From positions 1-64,000 of the forward strand of contig NZ_RCIV01000004.1 of the NCBI RefSeq assembly GCF_003666605.1: DNA of 64,000 nt, read 5' to 3'. The stretch comes from Propionibacterium australiense. Lineage in GTDB: Bacteria > Actinomycetota > Actinomycetes > Propionibacteriales > Propionibacteriaceae. Both the position numbers and the translations under genes were made by a program. The notes under the pieces were generated by a model. That model saw only the letters and a list, made by a program, of their open reading frames with translations, made no database searches and had not been told where the DNA came from. Below, in pieces: positions 26,228-37,800 of the stretch (positions are counted from its first letter, which is position 1; each line of letters begins with the position of its first letter).

Positions 26228-27712
26228 TCAGGTCTCGGCCAGCTCCACGGCGCGGGCGAACTCGGTGTCGACCCCGTCGTCCGGCCGGCGGGTGAGGAGC
26301 GAGACGACGACCGCGACGATCAGGTTCGCGCAGAAGCCGGGCAGGATCTCGTACAACTCGAAAATGCCGCCGTAGACGTCGCCGAGGTGGTCCCAGATGA
26401 ACACGAGGGCGGCGCCGACGATCATGCCGGCCGCCGCGCCGGCGGTGGTCAGCCTGCGCCACCACAGGCTGAGCAGGGTCGTCGGGCCGAAGCCGGCGCC
26501 GAAGCCCGCCCAGGCGAAGGCGACGAGACCGAGAATCGTGTCGTTGCGCCCGGCGGCCAGTGCCATGGCGACGAGTGCCACGGCGAGCACGCCGATGCGG
26601 CCCGCCCAGACGCCGCCGGTGGGGGAGAGCTGACGGTGGGTGATGCCGCGGTAGAGGTCCTCGACCAGCGCCGAGGAGGTGACGATGAGCTGGCTGGAGA
26701 TCGTCGACATGACCGCGGCGAGGATCGCGGCGAGCAGGAAGCCGGCGATGAGCGGGTGGAAGAGCAGCTGCGCCAGCGTGATGAAGACCGTCTCGGGGTT
26801 GTCCAGGCGGCCGGTGTCGTGCCGGTAGACGGCCACGCCGATGAGGGCGGTGGCGACGGCCCCGAGGTAGGACAGCACCATCCAGCCGATGCCGATGCGG
26901 CGGGCGCGGCCGGCCTCGGTCGGCGAGCTGAGCGCCATGAGGCGGACGAGGATGTGCGGCTGGCCGAAGTAGCCCAGCCCCCAGGCCAGCGCAGAGACGA
27001 TGCCGATGAGGGTGCCGCCGCGGATGAGTGAGGTCAGGTCGGGGTCGACGGCGCGGATCTGGGCGATGGCCGCGCAGGGGCCCCCGACGTGGACGAGGCC
27101 GACGATGGGCAGCCCGACGAGGGCGACCACCATCATGAGTCCCTGGACGACGTCGGTCCACGAGACGGCCAGGAATCCCCCGACGAGCGTGTAGCCCACG
27201 GTGACGACGGCGACCAGCAGCATGCCCCACATGTAGGGCAGCCCGAAGCTCGACTCGAAGAAGGTGCCGCCGGAGACCATGCCCGAGGAGATGTAGAAGG
27301 TGAAGTAGACGAGGATGATGAGGCCCGTCACGATGCGCAGGATGCCGCTGGTGTCGTGCAGGCGGTTGCCGAAGAAGCTCGGGATCGTGATCGAGTTGCG
27401 GGCGATCTCGGTGTAGGCGCGCAGCCGCGGGGCGACGATCTTCCAGTTGAGCCAGGCGCCGATGGTCAGGCCGACGCCGATCCAGGCCTCCACCAGGCCC
27501 GACGCGTAGACGGCGCCGGGCAGGCCCATGAGCAGCCATCCGCTCATGTCCGCCGCGCCGGCGCTGAGCGCCGAGACGGCCGGGGGCAGACGCCGCCCGC
27601 CCAGCATGTAGTCGCCCAGGTCGACGGTCTGGCGGTTGCCCCAGAAACCGATCCACACCATGGCCCCCAGGTAGATGACCATCGCCACGATCTGCCATGC
27701 CATGGTGCTCAT
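26228..27712 (-). CDS. putP: Sodium/proline symporter
   Basis: A 494-residue sodium:solute symporter with about 13 hydrophobic helices. PutP landmarks are [30 protein letters not shown], the [14 protein letters not shown] segment and the [21 protein letters not shown] helix. It imports proline with Na+ as a nutrient or osmolyte. Start 27712 (MSTMAWQ) follows GGATGGAG; ATG 27727 is an in-frame alternative. The region ahead carries a 9-bp inverted repeat that may be an operator. Confidence 0.93.
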   Translation of the reverse strand: MSTMAWQIVAMVIYLGAMVWIGFWGNRQTVDLGDYMLGGRRLPPAVSALSAGAADMSGWLLMGLPGAVYASGLVEAWIGVGLTIGAWLNWKIVAPRLRAYTEIARNSITIPSFFGNRLHDTSGILRIVTGLIILVYFTFYISSGMVSGGTFFESSFGLPYMWGMLLVAVVTVGYTLVGGFLAVSWTDVVQGLMMVVALVGLPIVGLVHVGGPCAAIAQIRAVDPDLTSLIRGGTLIGIVSALAWGLGYFGQPHILVRLMALSSPTEAGRARRIGIGWMVLSYLGAVATALIGVAVYRHDTGRLDNPETVFITLAQLLFHPLIAGFLLAAILAAVMSTISSQLIVTSSALVEDLYRGITHRQLSPTGGVWAGRIGVLAVALVAMALAAGRNDTILGLVAFAWAGFGAGFGPTTLLSLWWRRLTTAGAAAGMIVGAALVFIWDHLGDVYGGIFELYEILPGFCANLIVAVVVSLLTRRPDDGVDTEFARAVELAET

Positions 27713-27753
27713 GCCGGTGCACTCCATCCTGCCGGTCGTCCTCAACGGGCGGA

Positions 27754-27781
27754 CTTAAGCAGAACTGAACACCTGTTTAAG
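27754..27781. promoter_or_regulatory. AT-rich inverted repeat between divergent putP and rnhA genes
   Basis: CTTAAGCAG (27754-27762) and CTGTTTAAG (27773-27781) are inverted repeats with 8 of 9 matches and a 10-base spacer. The site is AT-rich in a GC-rich setting and lies 42 bases before the putP start, so it is a candidate regulator-binding site for putP. No T tract marks it as a terminator. Confidence 0.5.
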
Positions 27782-27885
27782 CCCAGGGCAGGGTAGCGCA
27801 CGACAGGGTTGGGCGTCATACGGGTCCGCTCCTCGGTGCGCGTGAGCCGGCTCGCTTGATCGAGGCCGGCGGGCACAATGGGTGC

Positions 27886-28809
27886 GTGATCATCGCTGCA
27901 GCAGACGGCTCGTCCCTGTCCAATCCCGGCCCGGCGGGCTGGTCCTGGTACATCGACGACGAGCACTGGGCCAGCGGCGGCTGGCCGCGCGGCACCAACA
28001 ACATGGGTGAGCTCATGGCCGTGCTCGACCTGCTGCGGGCCACGGCCGTCGACGCCGACCAGCCGCTGCGGATCCTGTGCGACTCGCAGTACGTCATCAA
28101 CTCGGTCACCAAGTGGATGCCCGGCTGGAAGCGCCGGGGCTGGCGGAAGAAGGACGGCAAGCCCGTCCTCAACGTCGAACTGCTCCGGGCCATCGACGAG
28201 GCCCTCGAGGGCCGCGACGTGAGCTTCGAATGGGTCAAGGGCCACGCCGGGCACCGGATGAACGAGGCGGCCGATGCCCGCGCCAGGGCGGCGGCCACCG
28301 CCTACCAGCAGCACCGCGAGCCCGATCCCGGTCCCGGCTACCGGCCGGGTGCCCCGGGCGGTGGCTCAGGGCGAGCCATGGCCGCGGCGAGCGTGCTGGG
28401 CGCCCCGGATCCCGTCGCCGCCGAGCCCGATCTGTTCAGCGAGCCCCCGCGGGCCCGCGACGATCTGGCCGAGGTCTGGGACGCCGAACGCAGCCTGCTC
28501 ACCGCCTCCGTCAGATCCGACCAGGACCTGCTGCGCGTACTGCTGCACCCCGACTTCGTCGAGCACGACGCGAACGGCCGCATCTGGACCCGCAGCCGTC
28601 TCATCGCCCAGATCGCCCCCCTCGAACGAGAGACCCGGCTGGAGCCACTGGGCGCCACCCGGCTGGGCCCCGACGCCGTGCTGCTGCGCTGGCGCGCCAC
28701 CACCCGGACCGCGTCGAGCCTGCGCAGTTCGGTCTGGGTGCGCGACGACGCGCTCGGGCGGCCGCGCTGGCGCCTGCTCTTCGCGCAGGGCACCGCCACC
28801 AGGTCCTGA
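27886..28809 (+). CDS. rnhA: RNase HI fused to an NTF2/DUF4440-like domain
   Basis: Cleaves RNA in RNA-DNA hybrids. Residues 1-140 are a full RNase HI with the metal-binding set D7, E42, D66 and D130 plus H120 ([12 protein letters not shown]). After a Pro/Gly linker, residues about 190-307 form a separate alpha-beta domain beginning [13 protein letters not shown] and ending in WRLLFAQGT, like SnoaL/DUF4440 proteins. The GTG 27886 start is supported by CACAAT 6 bases ahead. Such fusions occur in actinobacteria; what the second domain binds is unknown. Confidence 0.9.
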   Translation: MIIAAADGSSLSNPGPAGWSWYIDDEHWASGGWPRGTNNMGELMAVLDLLRATAVDADQPLRILCDSQYVINSVTKWMPGWKRRGWRKKDGKPVLNVELLRAIDEALEGRDVSFEWVKGHAGHRMNEAADARARAAATAYQQHREPDPGPGYRPGAPGGGSGRAMAAASVLGAPDPVAAEPDLFSEPPRARDDLAEVWDAERSLLTASVRSDQDLLRVLLHPDFVEHDANGRIWTRSRLIAQIAPLERETRLEPLGATRLGPDAVLLRWRATTRTASSLRSSVWVRDDALGRPRWRLLFAQGTATRS

Positions 28810-28834
28810 GCCGGCCTGCAGCGAGCCCGGCTCA
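28807..28834. terminator. Shared hairpin carrying both stop codons of convergent genes
   Basis: TGAGCCGG (28807-28814) and CCGGCTCA (28827-28834) form a perfect 8-bp stem. The rnhA stop (28807-28809) and the hydratase stop (28832-28834, minus strand) sit at the two ends. It probably serves as a bidirectional terminator. Confidence 0.6.
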
Positions 28835-29752
28835 GCCGACGATCGCCCGCACGCGGTCCGGGTCGACGTCCTCGACGCGCGCATGCGCGAAGTGCGGGTC
28901 GCGGTCCTTGTCGACGAGCTGGGCGCGCACGCCCTCGACGAAGTCGCAGTCGGGCAGCAGGCCGCGGGCGATCCGCAGGTCCTGGTCGAGTGTCTCGGCC
29001 GGGTCGGCCAGCGCGGCCGCGCGGCGCACCGCGGCCAGCGACACGCACACCGACAACGGCGACTTGGACCGGATCTGGCGGGCCGCCTCACGGGCCCGCT
29101 CGTCGCCGCTGGCCTCGAGCCGCGCGAGGATCGCGACCGGGTCGTCGCCGGCGAAGCACTCGTCCACCCAGCCCAGGTCGAGCACCGGTGGGGCGTCCAT
29201 GCCCTCCACCTCGTCGACCAGACCCAGCCCGTAGGCGGTGGCCGCGTCGATCGTCAGGCCGGTCATGGCCAGCCACGCGCCCGCCTGCCCCGGGAGCCGG
29301 GAGAGTTCCCAGGTCATGCCGACGTCGGGCCACAGGCCGATCTGGACCTCGGGCATCGCCATGGCCAGGTCGGCGGATGCGACACGGCGGGTGCCGTGCA
29401 TCGACAGGCCCAGCCCGCCGCCCATCGAGACGCCGTGCAGGTGTGCGGTGACGGGCTTGCCGAAGCCGGCGACGATCTTGTCGGTGGCGTACTCGAGGGC
29501 CAGGAACTCCAGTGCCGGCGCCACGCCGCCGTCGAGCATCATCTGGCGCATGGCGCGCACGTCGGCGCCCGCGCAGAAACCCCGGCCCTCGCCGTACAGG
29601 TGCAGGGCGCTGATGGCCGGGTCCTCGCGCCAGGCGGTCAGCTGCGGGGCGATCGCCTGGAACATCTCGGTGGACAGGGCGTTGAGCGCCCTCGGCCGGT
29701 TCAGGCGCAGGACGGCAGTGCCGTCGTTGACCTCGAACACGACATCGTTCAT
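28832..29752 (-). CDS. Enoyl-CoA hydratase/isomerase family (HIBYL-CoA hydrolase-like)
   Basis: A 306-residue crotonase-fold protein. The oxyanion-hole segments are [13 protein letters not shown] and [15 protein letters not shown], followed by [13 protein letters not shown], the pattern of the 3-hydroxyisobutyryl-CoA hydrolase branch used in valine breakdown. It is a little shorter than typical members of that branch. AGGAGG lies 6 bases before ATG 29752. The longer frame upstream runs antisense through metG and is not coding. Exact substrate is uncertain. Confidence 0.85.
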   Translation of the reverse strand: MNDVVFEVNDGTAVLRLNRPRALNALSTEMFQAIAPQLTAWREDPAISALHLYGEGRGFCAGADVRAMRQMMLDGGVAPALEFLALEYATDKIVAGFGKPVTAHLHGVSMGGGLGLSMHGTRRVASADLAMAMPEVQIGLWPDVGMTWELSRLPGQAGAWLAMTGLTIDAATAYGLGLVDEVEGMDAPPVLDLGWVDECFAGDDPVAILARLEASGDERAREAARQIRSKSPLSVCVSLAAVRRAAALADPAETLDQDLRIARGLLPDCDFVEGVRAQLVDKDRDPHFAHARVEDVDPDRVRAIVG

Positions 29753-29989
29753 GTGACCTCCTGGGGCCGGGACGGGCCGCTGGGCGGTCCGCGGGGACGG
29801 TCCGAGACTATCGGTTCGCGCACGGCTCCTGCATGCCCGACGTGTCACGTACCGCAGGCGCGGGGCCATCCCGCCGGGTGCGGACGGGCCGCACCCGGTG
29901 ACCGCATGCCGTGGGGCGGTGCCGGGGCGGGCGAGCGCGCGGTTGGGCGGGCGCGCGGAGGCAGGGCCGCTCCTACTATCCTTGGCCGC

Positions 29990-31783
29990 ATGTGCGCCCA
30001 TATTCTCGCCACTGCTGCCTGGCCCTACGCCAACGGACCCCGCCACATCGGGCACGTGTCCGGGTTCGGCGTCCCCTCCGACGTCTTCGCGCGCTACATG
30101 CGCATGGCGGGCCACCAGGTGCTGCTGGTGTCCGGCTCGGACGAGCACGGCACGGCGATCCAGGTGAAGGCCGAGGCCGAGGGCATGACACCCCAGCAGA
30201 CCGCCGACAAGTACCACGGCATCATCGTCGAGGACCTGGCCGGCCTGGGGCTCAGCTATGACCTGTACACCCGCACCACGACCCTCAACCACCAGGCGGT
30301 CGTGCAGGAGATCTTCCGCACCCTCCACGAGAACGGCTACATCATCGAGCAGACCCAGCTCGGCGCCATCTCGCCGAGCACCGGCCGCACCCTTGCCGAC
30401 CGCTACGTCGAGGGCGTCTGCCCGATCTGCGGTTTCGACGGCGCCCGCGGCGACCAGTGCGACAACTGCGGCAACCAGCTCGACCCCACCGACCTCATCT
30501 CGCCGCGCAGCCGGATCAACGGAGAGGAGCCGAAGTTCGTCGAGACCACGCACTTCTTCCTCGACCTGCCGGCACTCGCCGACGCCCTCATGGCCTGGCT
30601 CGACTCGCGCACCGACTGGCGGCCGAACGTGCTGAACTTCAGCTACAACTTCGCCAAGGAGCTCAAGCCCCGCGCCATCACCCGTGACCTCGACTGGGGC
30701 GTCCCGGTGCCAGTCGAGGGCTGGCAGGACGAGGACATGAAACGCATCTACGTGTGGTTCGACGCGGTGATCGGTTACCTGTCGGCCTCCATCGAATGGG
30801 CCCGGCGCACCGGCCGGCCCGACGCCTGGAAGGCCTGGTGGCAGGATCCGCAGGCCCGCTCCTACTACTTCATGGGCAAGGACAACATCGTCTTCCACTC
30901 GGTCATCTGGCCCTCGATGCTGCTCGGCCTCAACGGCGAGGGCAGCCACGGCGGGGCCCGCAGCGCCGAACTCGGCACGCTCAACCTGCCCACCGAGGTC
31001 GTCTCCAGCGAGTTCCTCACGATGAAGGGCTCGAAGGTCGACACGAGCCACGGCGTCGTCATCTACGTCGGCGACTTCATCCGCGAGTTCGGCCCCGACA
31101 CGCTGCGCTACTACATCGCCGTGGCCGGCCCCGAGAACAAGGACACCGACTTCACCTGGGACGAGTTCGTCCGCCGCAACAACAACGAGCTGGCCAACGA
31201 GTGGGGCAACCTCGTCAACCGCTCGATCTCGATGGCCTTCAAGAACAACGGCGCCATCCCCGAGGCCGGCGAACGCACCCAGGTGGACCTGGAACTGCTC
31301 GACGCCGCCCAGGACGCCTTCGGCACCGTCGGCGGCCTCATCGAGCAGTGCCGGTTCAAGGCGGCCATCACCGAGGCCATGCGCATCGTGGGGCTGGCCA
31401 ACCAGTACATCTCCCAGCAGGAGCCCTGGAAGCTCAAGGACGATCCCGCCCGGCGGGACACCGTCCTCAACACCGCACTGCAGGTGGTGCAGGACGCCAA
31501 CACGCTGCTCACCCCGTTCATGCCGCACGCCGCGCAGAAGATCTTCGAGATGCTGGGCGGCGAAGGCGTCTGGGCCGCTCAGCCCCAGATCAGGCAGGTC
31601 ACCGAGGGCCAGGGCGAGGCCGAGCACGGTTACCCGGTGCTCATGGGCGACTACGCCAGCCAGCAGGCCGTGTGGGCCTCCCGTCCGGTCGTGCCCGGTA
31701 CGCCGCTGAGCAAGCCGGTGCCGTTGTTCCGCAAGCTGGACGAGGCGCTCGCCGCCAACGGCCCCGAGTGGGCCCGCATCTGA
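29990..31783 (+). CDS. metG: Methionyl-tRNA synthetase
   Basis: Charges tRNA-Met with methionine. The 597-residue enzyme has the class I HIGH motif ([11 protein letters not shown]), a zinc knuckle CPIC...CDNC, the anticodon-binding helical domain, and the YYFMGKDN segment. The KMSKS position reads SKVDTS within [15 protein letters not shown], so the second Lys is absent; actinobacterial relatives are also degenerate here. A TACTAT hexamer ends 10 bases before the ATG, suggesting a very short leader. No C-terminal Trbp111 domain is present. Confidence 0.96.
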   Translation: MCAHILATAAWPYANGPRHIGHVSGFGVPSDVFARYMRMAGHQVLLVSGSDEHGTAIQVKAEAEGMTPQQTADKYHGIIVEDLAGLGLSYDLYTRTTTLNHQAVVQEIFRTLHENGYIIEQTQLGAISPSTGRTLADRYVEGVCPICGFDGARGDQCDNCGNQLDPTDLISPRSRINGEEPKFVETTHFFLDLPALADALMAWLDSRTDWRPNVLNFSYNFAKELKPRAITRDLDWGVPVPVEGWQDEDMKRIYVWFDAVIGYLSASIEWARRTGRPDAWKAWWQDPQARSYYFMGKDNIVFHSVIWPSMLLGLNGEGSHGGARSAELGTLNLPTEVVSSEFLTMKGSKVDTSHGVVIYVGDFIREFGPDTLRYYIAVAGPENKDTDFTWDEFVRRNNNELANEWGNLVNRSISMAFKNNGAIPEAGERTQVDLELLDAAQDAFGTVGGLIEQCRFKAAITEAMRIVGLANQYISQQEPWKLKDDPARRDTVLNTALQVVQDANTLLTPFMPHAAQKIFEMLGGEGVWAAQPQIRQVTEGQGEAEHGYPVLMGDYASQQAVWASRPVVPGTPLSKPVPLFRKLDEALAANGPEWARI

Positions 31784-31908
31784 TCGGTCGACTGCCGGCC
31801 GGCGGCAGGGCCCCGCGTCGCATTGACCGCGCCCGGCGCACGGGCCATGGTTCGTCGCCCGGTCGCTGCCCGGGGCCGGGCCGCCGGTGCTGCGGCTACC
31901 CTGGGGGC

Positions 31909-32814
31909 GTGACCGATGCACCGACGGCCGGGATCCGGCTCCACGCGCGGCAGGCGACGAGCGGCTGGCAGCCCTCCACCCATGTGCACGGCACCGTGGA
32001 GCAGGCCCGCGAACTGCTCGGCGGCCGGCAGGCCGTCGTCCTGACCGGCGCCGGCATGAGCACGGCCTCCGGCGTGCCGGACTACCGGGGGCCCCGTGCG
32101 GTGCGCGCCACCCCGATCCTGTACGGAGAGTTCCTCGCCGACCCGGCCACCCGGCGGCGCTACTGGGCCCGCAACTACCGGGGCTGGGCCAGCCTCGACC
32201 GCGCCGAGCCGAACGAGGCCCATCACGCGCTGTCCCGCTGGGAGCACCAGGACACGGTCGGCCCGATGATCGGCATCATCAGCCAGAACGTCGACGGCCT
32301 GCACGAGGCGGCCGGCAGCCGCCAGCTCATCACCCTGCACGGGCGCAGCGCCGACGTGGTGTGCCTGGGCTGCGGCCGGATCATGGCCCGCCGGGCGCTG
32401 CAGGACCGCATGGCCGAACTCAACCCGGCCGTTCCGGCCGCGGACGACGTCGTGCAGGCCGAACTGCGTCCCGACGCGGACGCCGAGGTCGAGGACTGGC
32501 AGGACTTCGTCGTCCCCGACTGCCCGTGGTGCGGCGGCCTGCTCAAGCCCGATGTCGTCTTCTTCGGCGAGCCGGTGCCCAGGGCCCGCGTCGTCTCGGC
32601 CTTCGCCTGGTGCGACGCCGCCGAGGTGATGCTCGTCGCCGGCTCGAGCCTGACCGTCATGTCGGGCCTGCGTTTCGTCCGGGCGATGGCCCGGGCCGGG
32701 AAACCCGTCATCGTCATCAACCACGGGGCGACGAGGGCCGACGAGCTGGCCGCCGTCAGACTGGACGAGCCCCTGACACAGGTGCTGCCGCGGCTGCTCG
32801 CCCCGGCGAGCTGA
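31909..32814 (+). CDS. Sirtuin NAD-dependent protein deacylase
   Basis: Removes acyl groups from protein lysines with NAD as co-substrate. The 301-residue protein has GAGMSTASGVPDYRG, SQNVDGLH, the catalytic His in LHGRS, two zinc-binding Cys pairs (CLGC and CPWC), FFGEPVP, and GSSLTVMSGLRFV. TACCCT ends 6 bases before the GTG start, fitting a leaderless mRNA. Long insert between the Cys pairs places it near the class II/U-like bacterial sirtuins, which is inference. Confidence 0.94.
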   Translation: MTDAPTAGIRLHARQATSGWQPSTHVHGTVEQARELLGGRQAVVLTGAGMSTASGVPDYRGPRAVRATPILYGEFLADPATRRRYWARNYRGWASLDRAEPNEAHHALSRWEHQDTVGPMIGIISQNVDGLHEAAGSRQLITLHGRSADVVCLGCGRIMARRALQDRMAELNPAVPAADDVVQAELRPDADAEVEDWQDFVVPDCPWCGGLLKPDVVFFGEPVPRARVVSAFAWCDAAEVMLVAGSSLTVMSGLRFVRAMARAGKPVIVINHGATRADELAAVRLDEPLTQVLPRLLAPAS

Positions 32815-32835
32815 GACGAGCCGGGGACGGATTCC

Positions 32836-34650
32836 TCACGGGGTGGTGGTGTCCTCGGCGGCGCCCGTCGAGGCGTAGCGCGCGGCCAGGGCCAGCGCGA
32901 ACGAGAAATCCGTCACCAGGTGGTTGAGCGCCTCGAGTTCGCCCTGGTCACGCCGGGGGGAGGCCGACAGTCCCTCGTACCAGACGAACTTCGGGCGGTA
33001 ACGGCCCTCGTCGGTGAGTTCCTGGAAGCGGTCGATCCAGGCCTTCGAGACACCGAAGGTGACCGTCCAGGGCAGATAGCGGCCGAAGATGTTGCCCGAC
33101 TCCACCCAGTCGACGCTGTCGGGGTCGAGGTCGGCCAGGAAGGAGCGGAAACCCAGCGCCTGCTCGCGCACCGCGCTGCCGACCGGCGTGCGCGAGGGCA
33201 TGAACGGGATGACGGCCAGGATGAGCAGGCCGATCATGGTGATCGCCACCGACCACAGGCCGAGGTCGAGCAGGCCCGCGAAGGGGACGACCGAGAGCAG
33301 ACCGCTCAGGCCGACGACCGTGCCGATCGCGCGGCAGCGGGTACGCGCCTTGTTGGGCGCCACCCGGAACCAGCCGAGCTCGGTCATGCGCCGTTCGATG
33401 CCCTCCATGGTGGTGAGGAAACCGCCCTTGGTGTTGCAGATCTGCTGGGTGCTGGTGACGGTGACGATACGGCCCTTCACCTTGGGGAACATCTTCTTCA
33501 GCACGGTCCGCTCGTACAGCTCCAGGGAGCCGGCCTCCTTGGTGGTGCGCCGGAAGGTCCAGGCGTGATCCTCCTCGCGGTGGATCGTCATGAAGCCGCG
33601 GACGGCCAGGTCGAGCATCGTCGCGGTGATGTGGGCGAACTCCGGCCTGGCGTCGATGAGCATGCCCACCTCGGCAGGGCGGGCGTCGGGCGGGCAGGAC
33701 CGCCGTGGTAGGTGGCGGGCGACGCCGCGCACGACCCGGGTGCCCGATGGCGGGGGAATGGTGCCCGGGACCGGACTGGCCCAGCGGTGGTCGCGGCTGG
33801 CCAGGATGACATAGGTGAGGACGGCGCCGGCACCGATGACGAGGATCACCACCGCGCCGCCGAGGTCGAGGCCGTCGAGGGCGAAACGGTCCGCCAGGGT
33901 CTTGACGATCGTGTACGACTCGTCGACGTCCCGGAAGGAACCCTGCCGGTAGTGCGTCCGGATCGTCAGCGTGTCACCGGCCGCCACGTCCTGCGCCGAG
34001 AAACGGGTGACGGTGCCGGCGGTGACCACCTGGCACGTGGCGGCGCCGGTCGATGTGCAGTCGCCGTCGCGCGCATCGGCCGGGGCCACGACGACAGCGG
34101 CCAGCCGGCCCCAGGCCGGGCCGTCGTCGAGGACGATCGGCCAGGCGAAGGTGTCCAGCCCGCTGCCAGGAGTGACGAGCCCCGAGACGGTCATCGTGAT
34201 CGTGTAGTGCTGGACGCCGGTGACCCGCGCGTTGCGGCTGCCGATCCGGTAGAGGCGCTTGTCCAGTGTCCGGTCCGAGCGCAGCTCGGTGCTGGCGCCG
34301 GTCGAACTGGTGACGTTCACGTCGGACGTCTCGATCATGCGGTAGCGCCGGTGGCCGTCGTCCTCGTCGGCCTCGACGCGGCGCGGCACCTGGATGACCG
34401 GCCCGTCGAGGGGCGTTGTCCCCGCATCGAAGACGAGGTCGATGCGTACCCGCGCGAGGCCCTGCTCGTCCAGCTCGATGCGTTCGTCGACGCTCACGAA
34501 ACGCCCGGAGGCGGGGTTCGGTGCGGCCGCCGCGCGGGCGGGGGCCGCGGCGAGCAGCACCACGCTCACCAGGAGTACCGAGCACAGGGCGCAGAATGGG
34601 CGCGCCCAGCGGGAGCGGGGCGCGCCGCCGCGAGCGGGCAAGACGGTCAC
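32836..34650 (-). CDS. DUF2207 exported membrane protein
   Basis: A 604-residue protein with a signal peptide ending near residue 41 (APARAAAAP), a beta-rich exported domain of about 200 residues, a membrane helix near 266-285, a cytoplasmic domain, two further helices around 425-470, and a charged tail. This is the DUF2207 layout; function is unknown, possibly in the cell envelope. TAACCT lies 6 bases before the GTG start. It is divergent from nifJ. Confidence 0.82.
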   Translation of the reverse strand: MTVLPARGGAPRSRWARPFCALCSVLLVSVVLLAAAPARAAAAPNPASGRFVSVDERIELDEQGLARVRIDLVFDAGTTPLDGPVIQVPRRVEADEDDGHRRYRMIETSDVNVTSSTGASTELRSDRTLDKRLYRIGSRNARVTGVQHYTITMTVSGLVTPGSGLDTFAWPIVLDDGPAWGRLAAVVVAPADARDGDCTSTGAATCQVVTAGTVTRFSAQDVAAGDTLTIRTHYRQGSFRDVDESYTIVKTLADRFALDGLDLGGAVVILVIGAGAVLTYVILASRDHRWASPVPGTIPPPSGTRVVRGVARHLPRRSCPPDARPAEVGMLIDARPEFAHITATMLDLAVRGFMTIHREEDHAWTFRRTTKEAGSLELYERTVLKKMFPKVKGRIVTVTSTQQICNTKGGFLTTMEGIERRMTELGWFRVAPNKARTRCRAIGTVVGLSGLLSVVPFAGLLDLGLWSVAITMIGLLILAVIPFMPSRTPVGSAVREQALGFRSFLADLDPDSVDWVESGNIFGRYLPWTVTFGVSKAWIDRFQELTDEGRYRPKFVWYEGLSASPRRDQGELEALNHLVTDFSFALALAARYASTGAAEDTTTP

Positions 34651-34878
34651 GTGGGCAGGTTAGTCGACTCGGGCGGGAGCCGGAAGCCGGGACCGCGGCC
34701 CGCTCCCGCAGGAAACCCGACCCTCCACCAGTCGGCGCCGGCGCCGGCGCTGATCCGTTCGGTGCACTGAGGGTCCGCTGTGCGCCATCACGGAGGCGCC
34801 GGGCCGGCTGTGAGGTCATCTCGCACGAGCCGCGGGATTTGGAATCTGTGGGATTCTGGAGGGCGGGAGGAGTTCGGT

Positions 34879-37800
34879 ATGACCACGTATGCCCGCCCCG
34901 CCGGCGAGGCGAGGACCATCGACCACGCGGTGCCCGCCAGGGCTGGCGCTTCCGGCGCGCCCCAGTCGCAGGCCTGTCGCGAGACCATGGACGGCAACGA
35001 GGCGGCCGCCCGCGTCGCCCACGCGATGAGCGAGGTCATCTCCATCTACCCGATCACCCCGAGCTCGGCGATGGCCGAGAGCTGCGACGCGTGGAGCGCC
35101 GCGGGCCGGACGAACATCTGGGGCGGCGTCCCCGACGTCGTCGAGATGCAGTCCGAGGGCGGTGCCGCCGGTGCCCTGCACGGTGCCGTCACCAAGGGCG
35201 TCATGGGCACGACCTTCACGGCCTCCCAGGGGCTGCTGCTCATGATCCCCAACATGTACAAGATCGCCGGTGAGCTGACCCCGGCCGTCATCCACGTCGC
35301 CGCCCGCGCCATCGCGACGCACGCGCTGTCGATCTTCGGCGACCACTCCGACGTCATGGCCTGCCGGCAGACCGGCTGGGCCATGCTGTGCGCCTCGAAC
35401 GTGCAGGAGGCCCACGACTTCGCCGCCGTCTCGCACGTCGCGACACTGCGCACCCGCGTACCCTTCCTGCACTTCTTCGACGGCTTCCGCACCAGCCACG
35501 AGGTCAACACCATCGAGACCCTCACCAAGGACGACCTCGTCGCGCTCGTCCGCGAGGAGGACGTCCTGGCGCACCGCGAGCGCGGGTTGACCCCCGACGA
35601 CCCGAAGCTGCGTGGCACCGCGCAGAATCCCGACGTCTACTTCCAGGCCCGTGAGGCGGTCAACCCCTTCTACGAGGTCACGCCGGGAGTCGTCCAGGAC
35701 GTCATGGACGAACTGGCCGCCCGCTGCGGACGTCAGTACCACCTGGTCGACTACGTCGGCTCCCCCGACGCCGAGGACGTCATCGTCGTCATGGGCTCGG
35801 CCGGGGCCACCGTCCGCGAGACCGTCGAGGCCCTCAACGCCACCGGCGCCAGGCTCGGCGTCGCCCAGGTGCGCCTGTACCGGCCGTTCCCGTCCGAGGC
35901 CCTCATCGGGGCCCTGCCCGCCAGCGTGCGCCGCATCGCCGTCCTCGACCGCACCAAGGAGCCGGGCAGCGCCGGCGAGCCGCTCTTCGCCGACGTCGTC
36001 ATGGCCGTCGCAGAGGCCGGGGAGCACTTCACCGGCGGCCTGCCACGGATCACCGGCGGCCGCTACGGCCTGGGCTCGAAGGAGTTCACCCCCGCCATGG
36101 CCAGGGCCGTCTTCGACGATCTTGCCGGCCCTGGGCCCCACCGCCGTTTCACCGTCGGGATCGACGACGACGTGACGGGGCTGTCGCTGCCGGTCGACGA
36201 GGACTTCACGATCACGCCCGAGGGCCTGACCGCGGTCTTCTACGGGCTCGGGGCGGATGGCACCGTGGGCGCGGCGAAGAACTCGGTGAAGATCATCGCC
36301 TCCGAACCCGGCCGCTACGCGCAGGGCTACTTCGTCTACGACTCCCGCAAGTCGGGGGCCACGACGGTCAGCCATCTGCGCTTCGGCAGCGAACCCATCG
36401 ACGCCCCGTACCTCGTCGACGAGGCCGACTTCATCGCCGTGCACCAGTTCGAGATGCTCGAGAAGATGCGCACCCTCGACCTGGCCAAGCCCGGTGCAAC
36501 AGTGCTCATCAACTCCCCGTACGGCACCGGCACCTGGGACCGGCTCCCCGAGGACGTCCAGCGCATCATCGTCGACCGCGGGCTCGACCTGTGGGTCATC
36601 GACGCCACCCGGGTCGCCAGTGAGGCGGGGCTGGGCCAGCGCATCAACACGGTCATGCAGCCCTGCTACTTCTACCTCTCGGGCGTCGTCGACCGGGCCG
36701 ATGCGATCGCCAGGATCAAGGAGAGCATCGAGAAGACCTATCTGAGCAAGCGCGGGCGCATCATCGTCGAACGCAACTTCAAGGCGGTCGACGCGGCCAT
36801 CGACCAGATGATCCACATCACCCCCGGCGAGGAGTTCTCCGGCCTGGCGCGCATGAAGCCGCTGCCGGACGAGGCCCCCGACTTCGTCAAGCGCGTCACC
36901 GGTGCCATGCTGCGCGGTGACGGGGACCGTCTGCCGGTCAGCCTGATGCCCGTCGACGGCACCTGGCCGATCGCCACCAGCAAATACGAGAAACGCGGCA
37001 TCGCCGAGGAGATCCCGATCTGGGACGAGAGCCTGTGCATCGACTGCGGAAAGTGCGCCATCGCCTGCCCTCATGCGGCGATCCGCATCAAGGTCGCCCC
37101 CGCCTGGGAGTTCGACGACGCCCCCGAGGGATTCGCGTCGAAGAACTACCGCGACCGCAAACTGGCCGACCACAGGCTCGTCGTCCAGGTGGCCCCGGAC
37201 GACTGCACCGGGTGCTCCATCTGCGTGGACGTCTGCCCGGCCAGGTCCAAGACGGAGGTCAAGCACAAGGCCATCAACATGGAGCCGCGCCGCGACCACC
37301 TCGAGACCGAGCGCACCAACTACGACTTCTTCCTGAGCCTGCCGGAGATCGACCGCACCAAGGTGCGCCACGACCAGGTCAAGGGCGTCGCCCAGCTGCA
37401 GCCGCTGTTCGAGTTCTCGCTGGCCTGCGCCGGCTGCGGCGAGACGCCGTACATCCGCACGCTCACCCAGCTGTTCGGAGACCGCATGCTCGTGGCCAAC
37501 GCCACCGGCTGCTCGTCCATCTACGGCGGCAATCTGCCGACCGCCCCGTACGCGAAGGACCCGTACGGGCGGGGCCCGGCCTGGAGCAACTCGCTGTTCG
37601 AGGACAACGCCGAGTTCGGCCTGGGCCTGCGCCTGGCCTGGGAGCAGCAGCACAACGAGGCGCGGCGACTCGTCAGCGAGCTGCCGGGGCTCGACCCCGA
37701 CCTCGTCACGGCCCTGCTCGAGGCCGACATGAGCCAGGAGCAGGGTGTCGTCGACCAGAGGGAGCGCGTCGCCCGGCTGAAGAAGGTCCTGGCGGGCCGG

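Noticed and set aside
28832-31921. 1029-codon leftward frame ending in the hydratase
   Set aside because: Only the last 306 codons encode a crotonase-fold protein behind a good AGGAGG site; the rest is antisense to metG.
34816-37653. 945-codon leftward open frame antisense to nifJ
   Set aside because: It lies opposite conserved PFOR codons, has repetitive Gly/Val/Asp composition and no recognisable domain.
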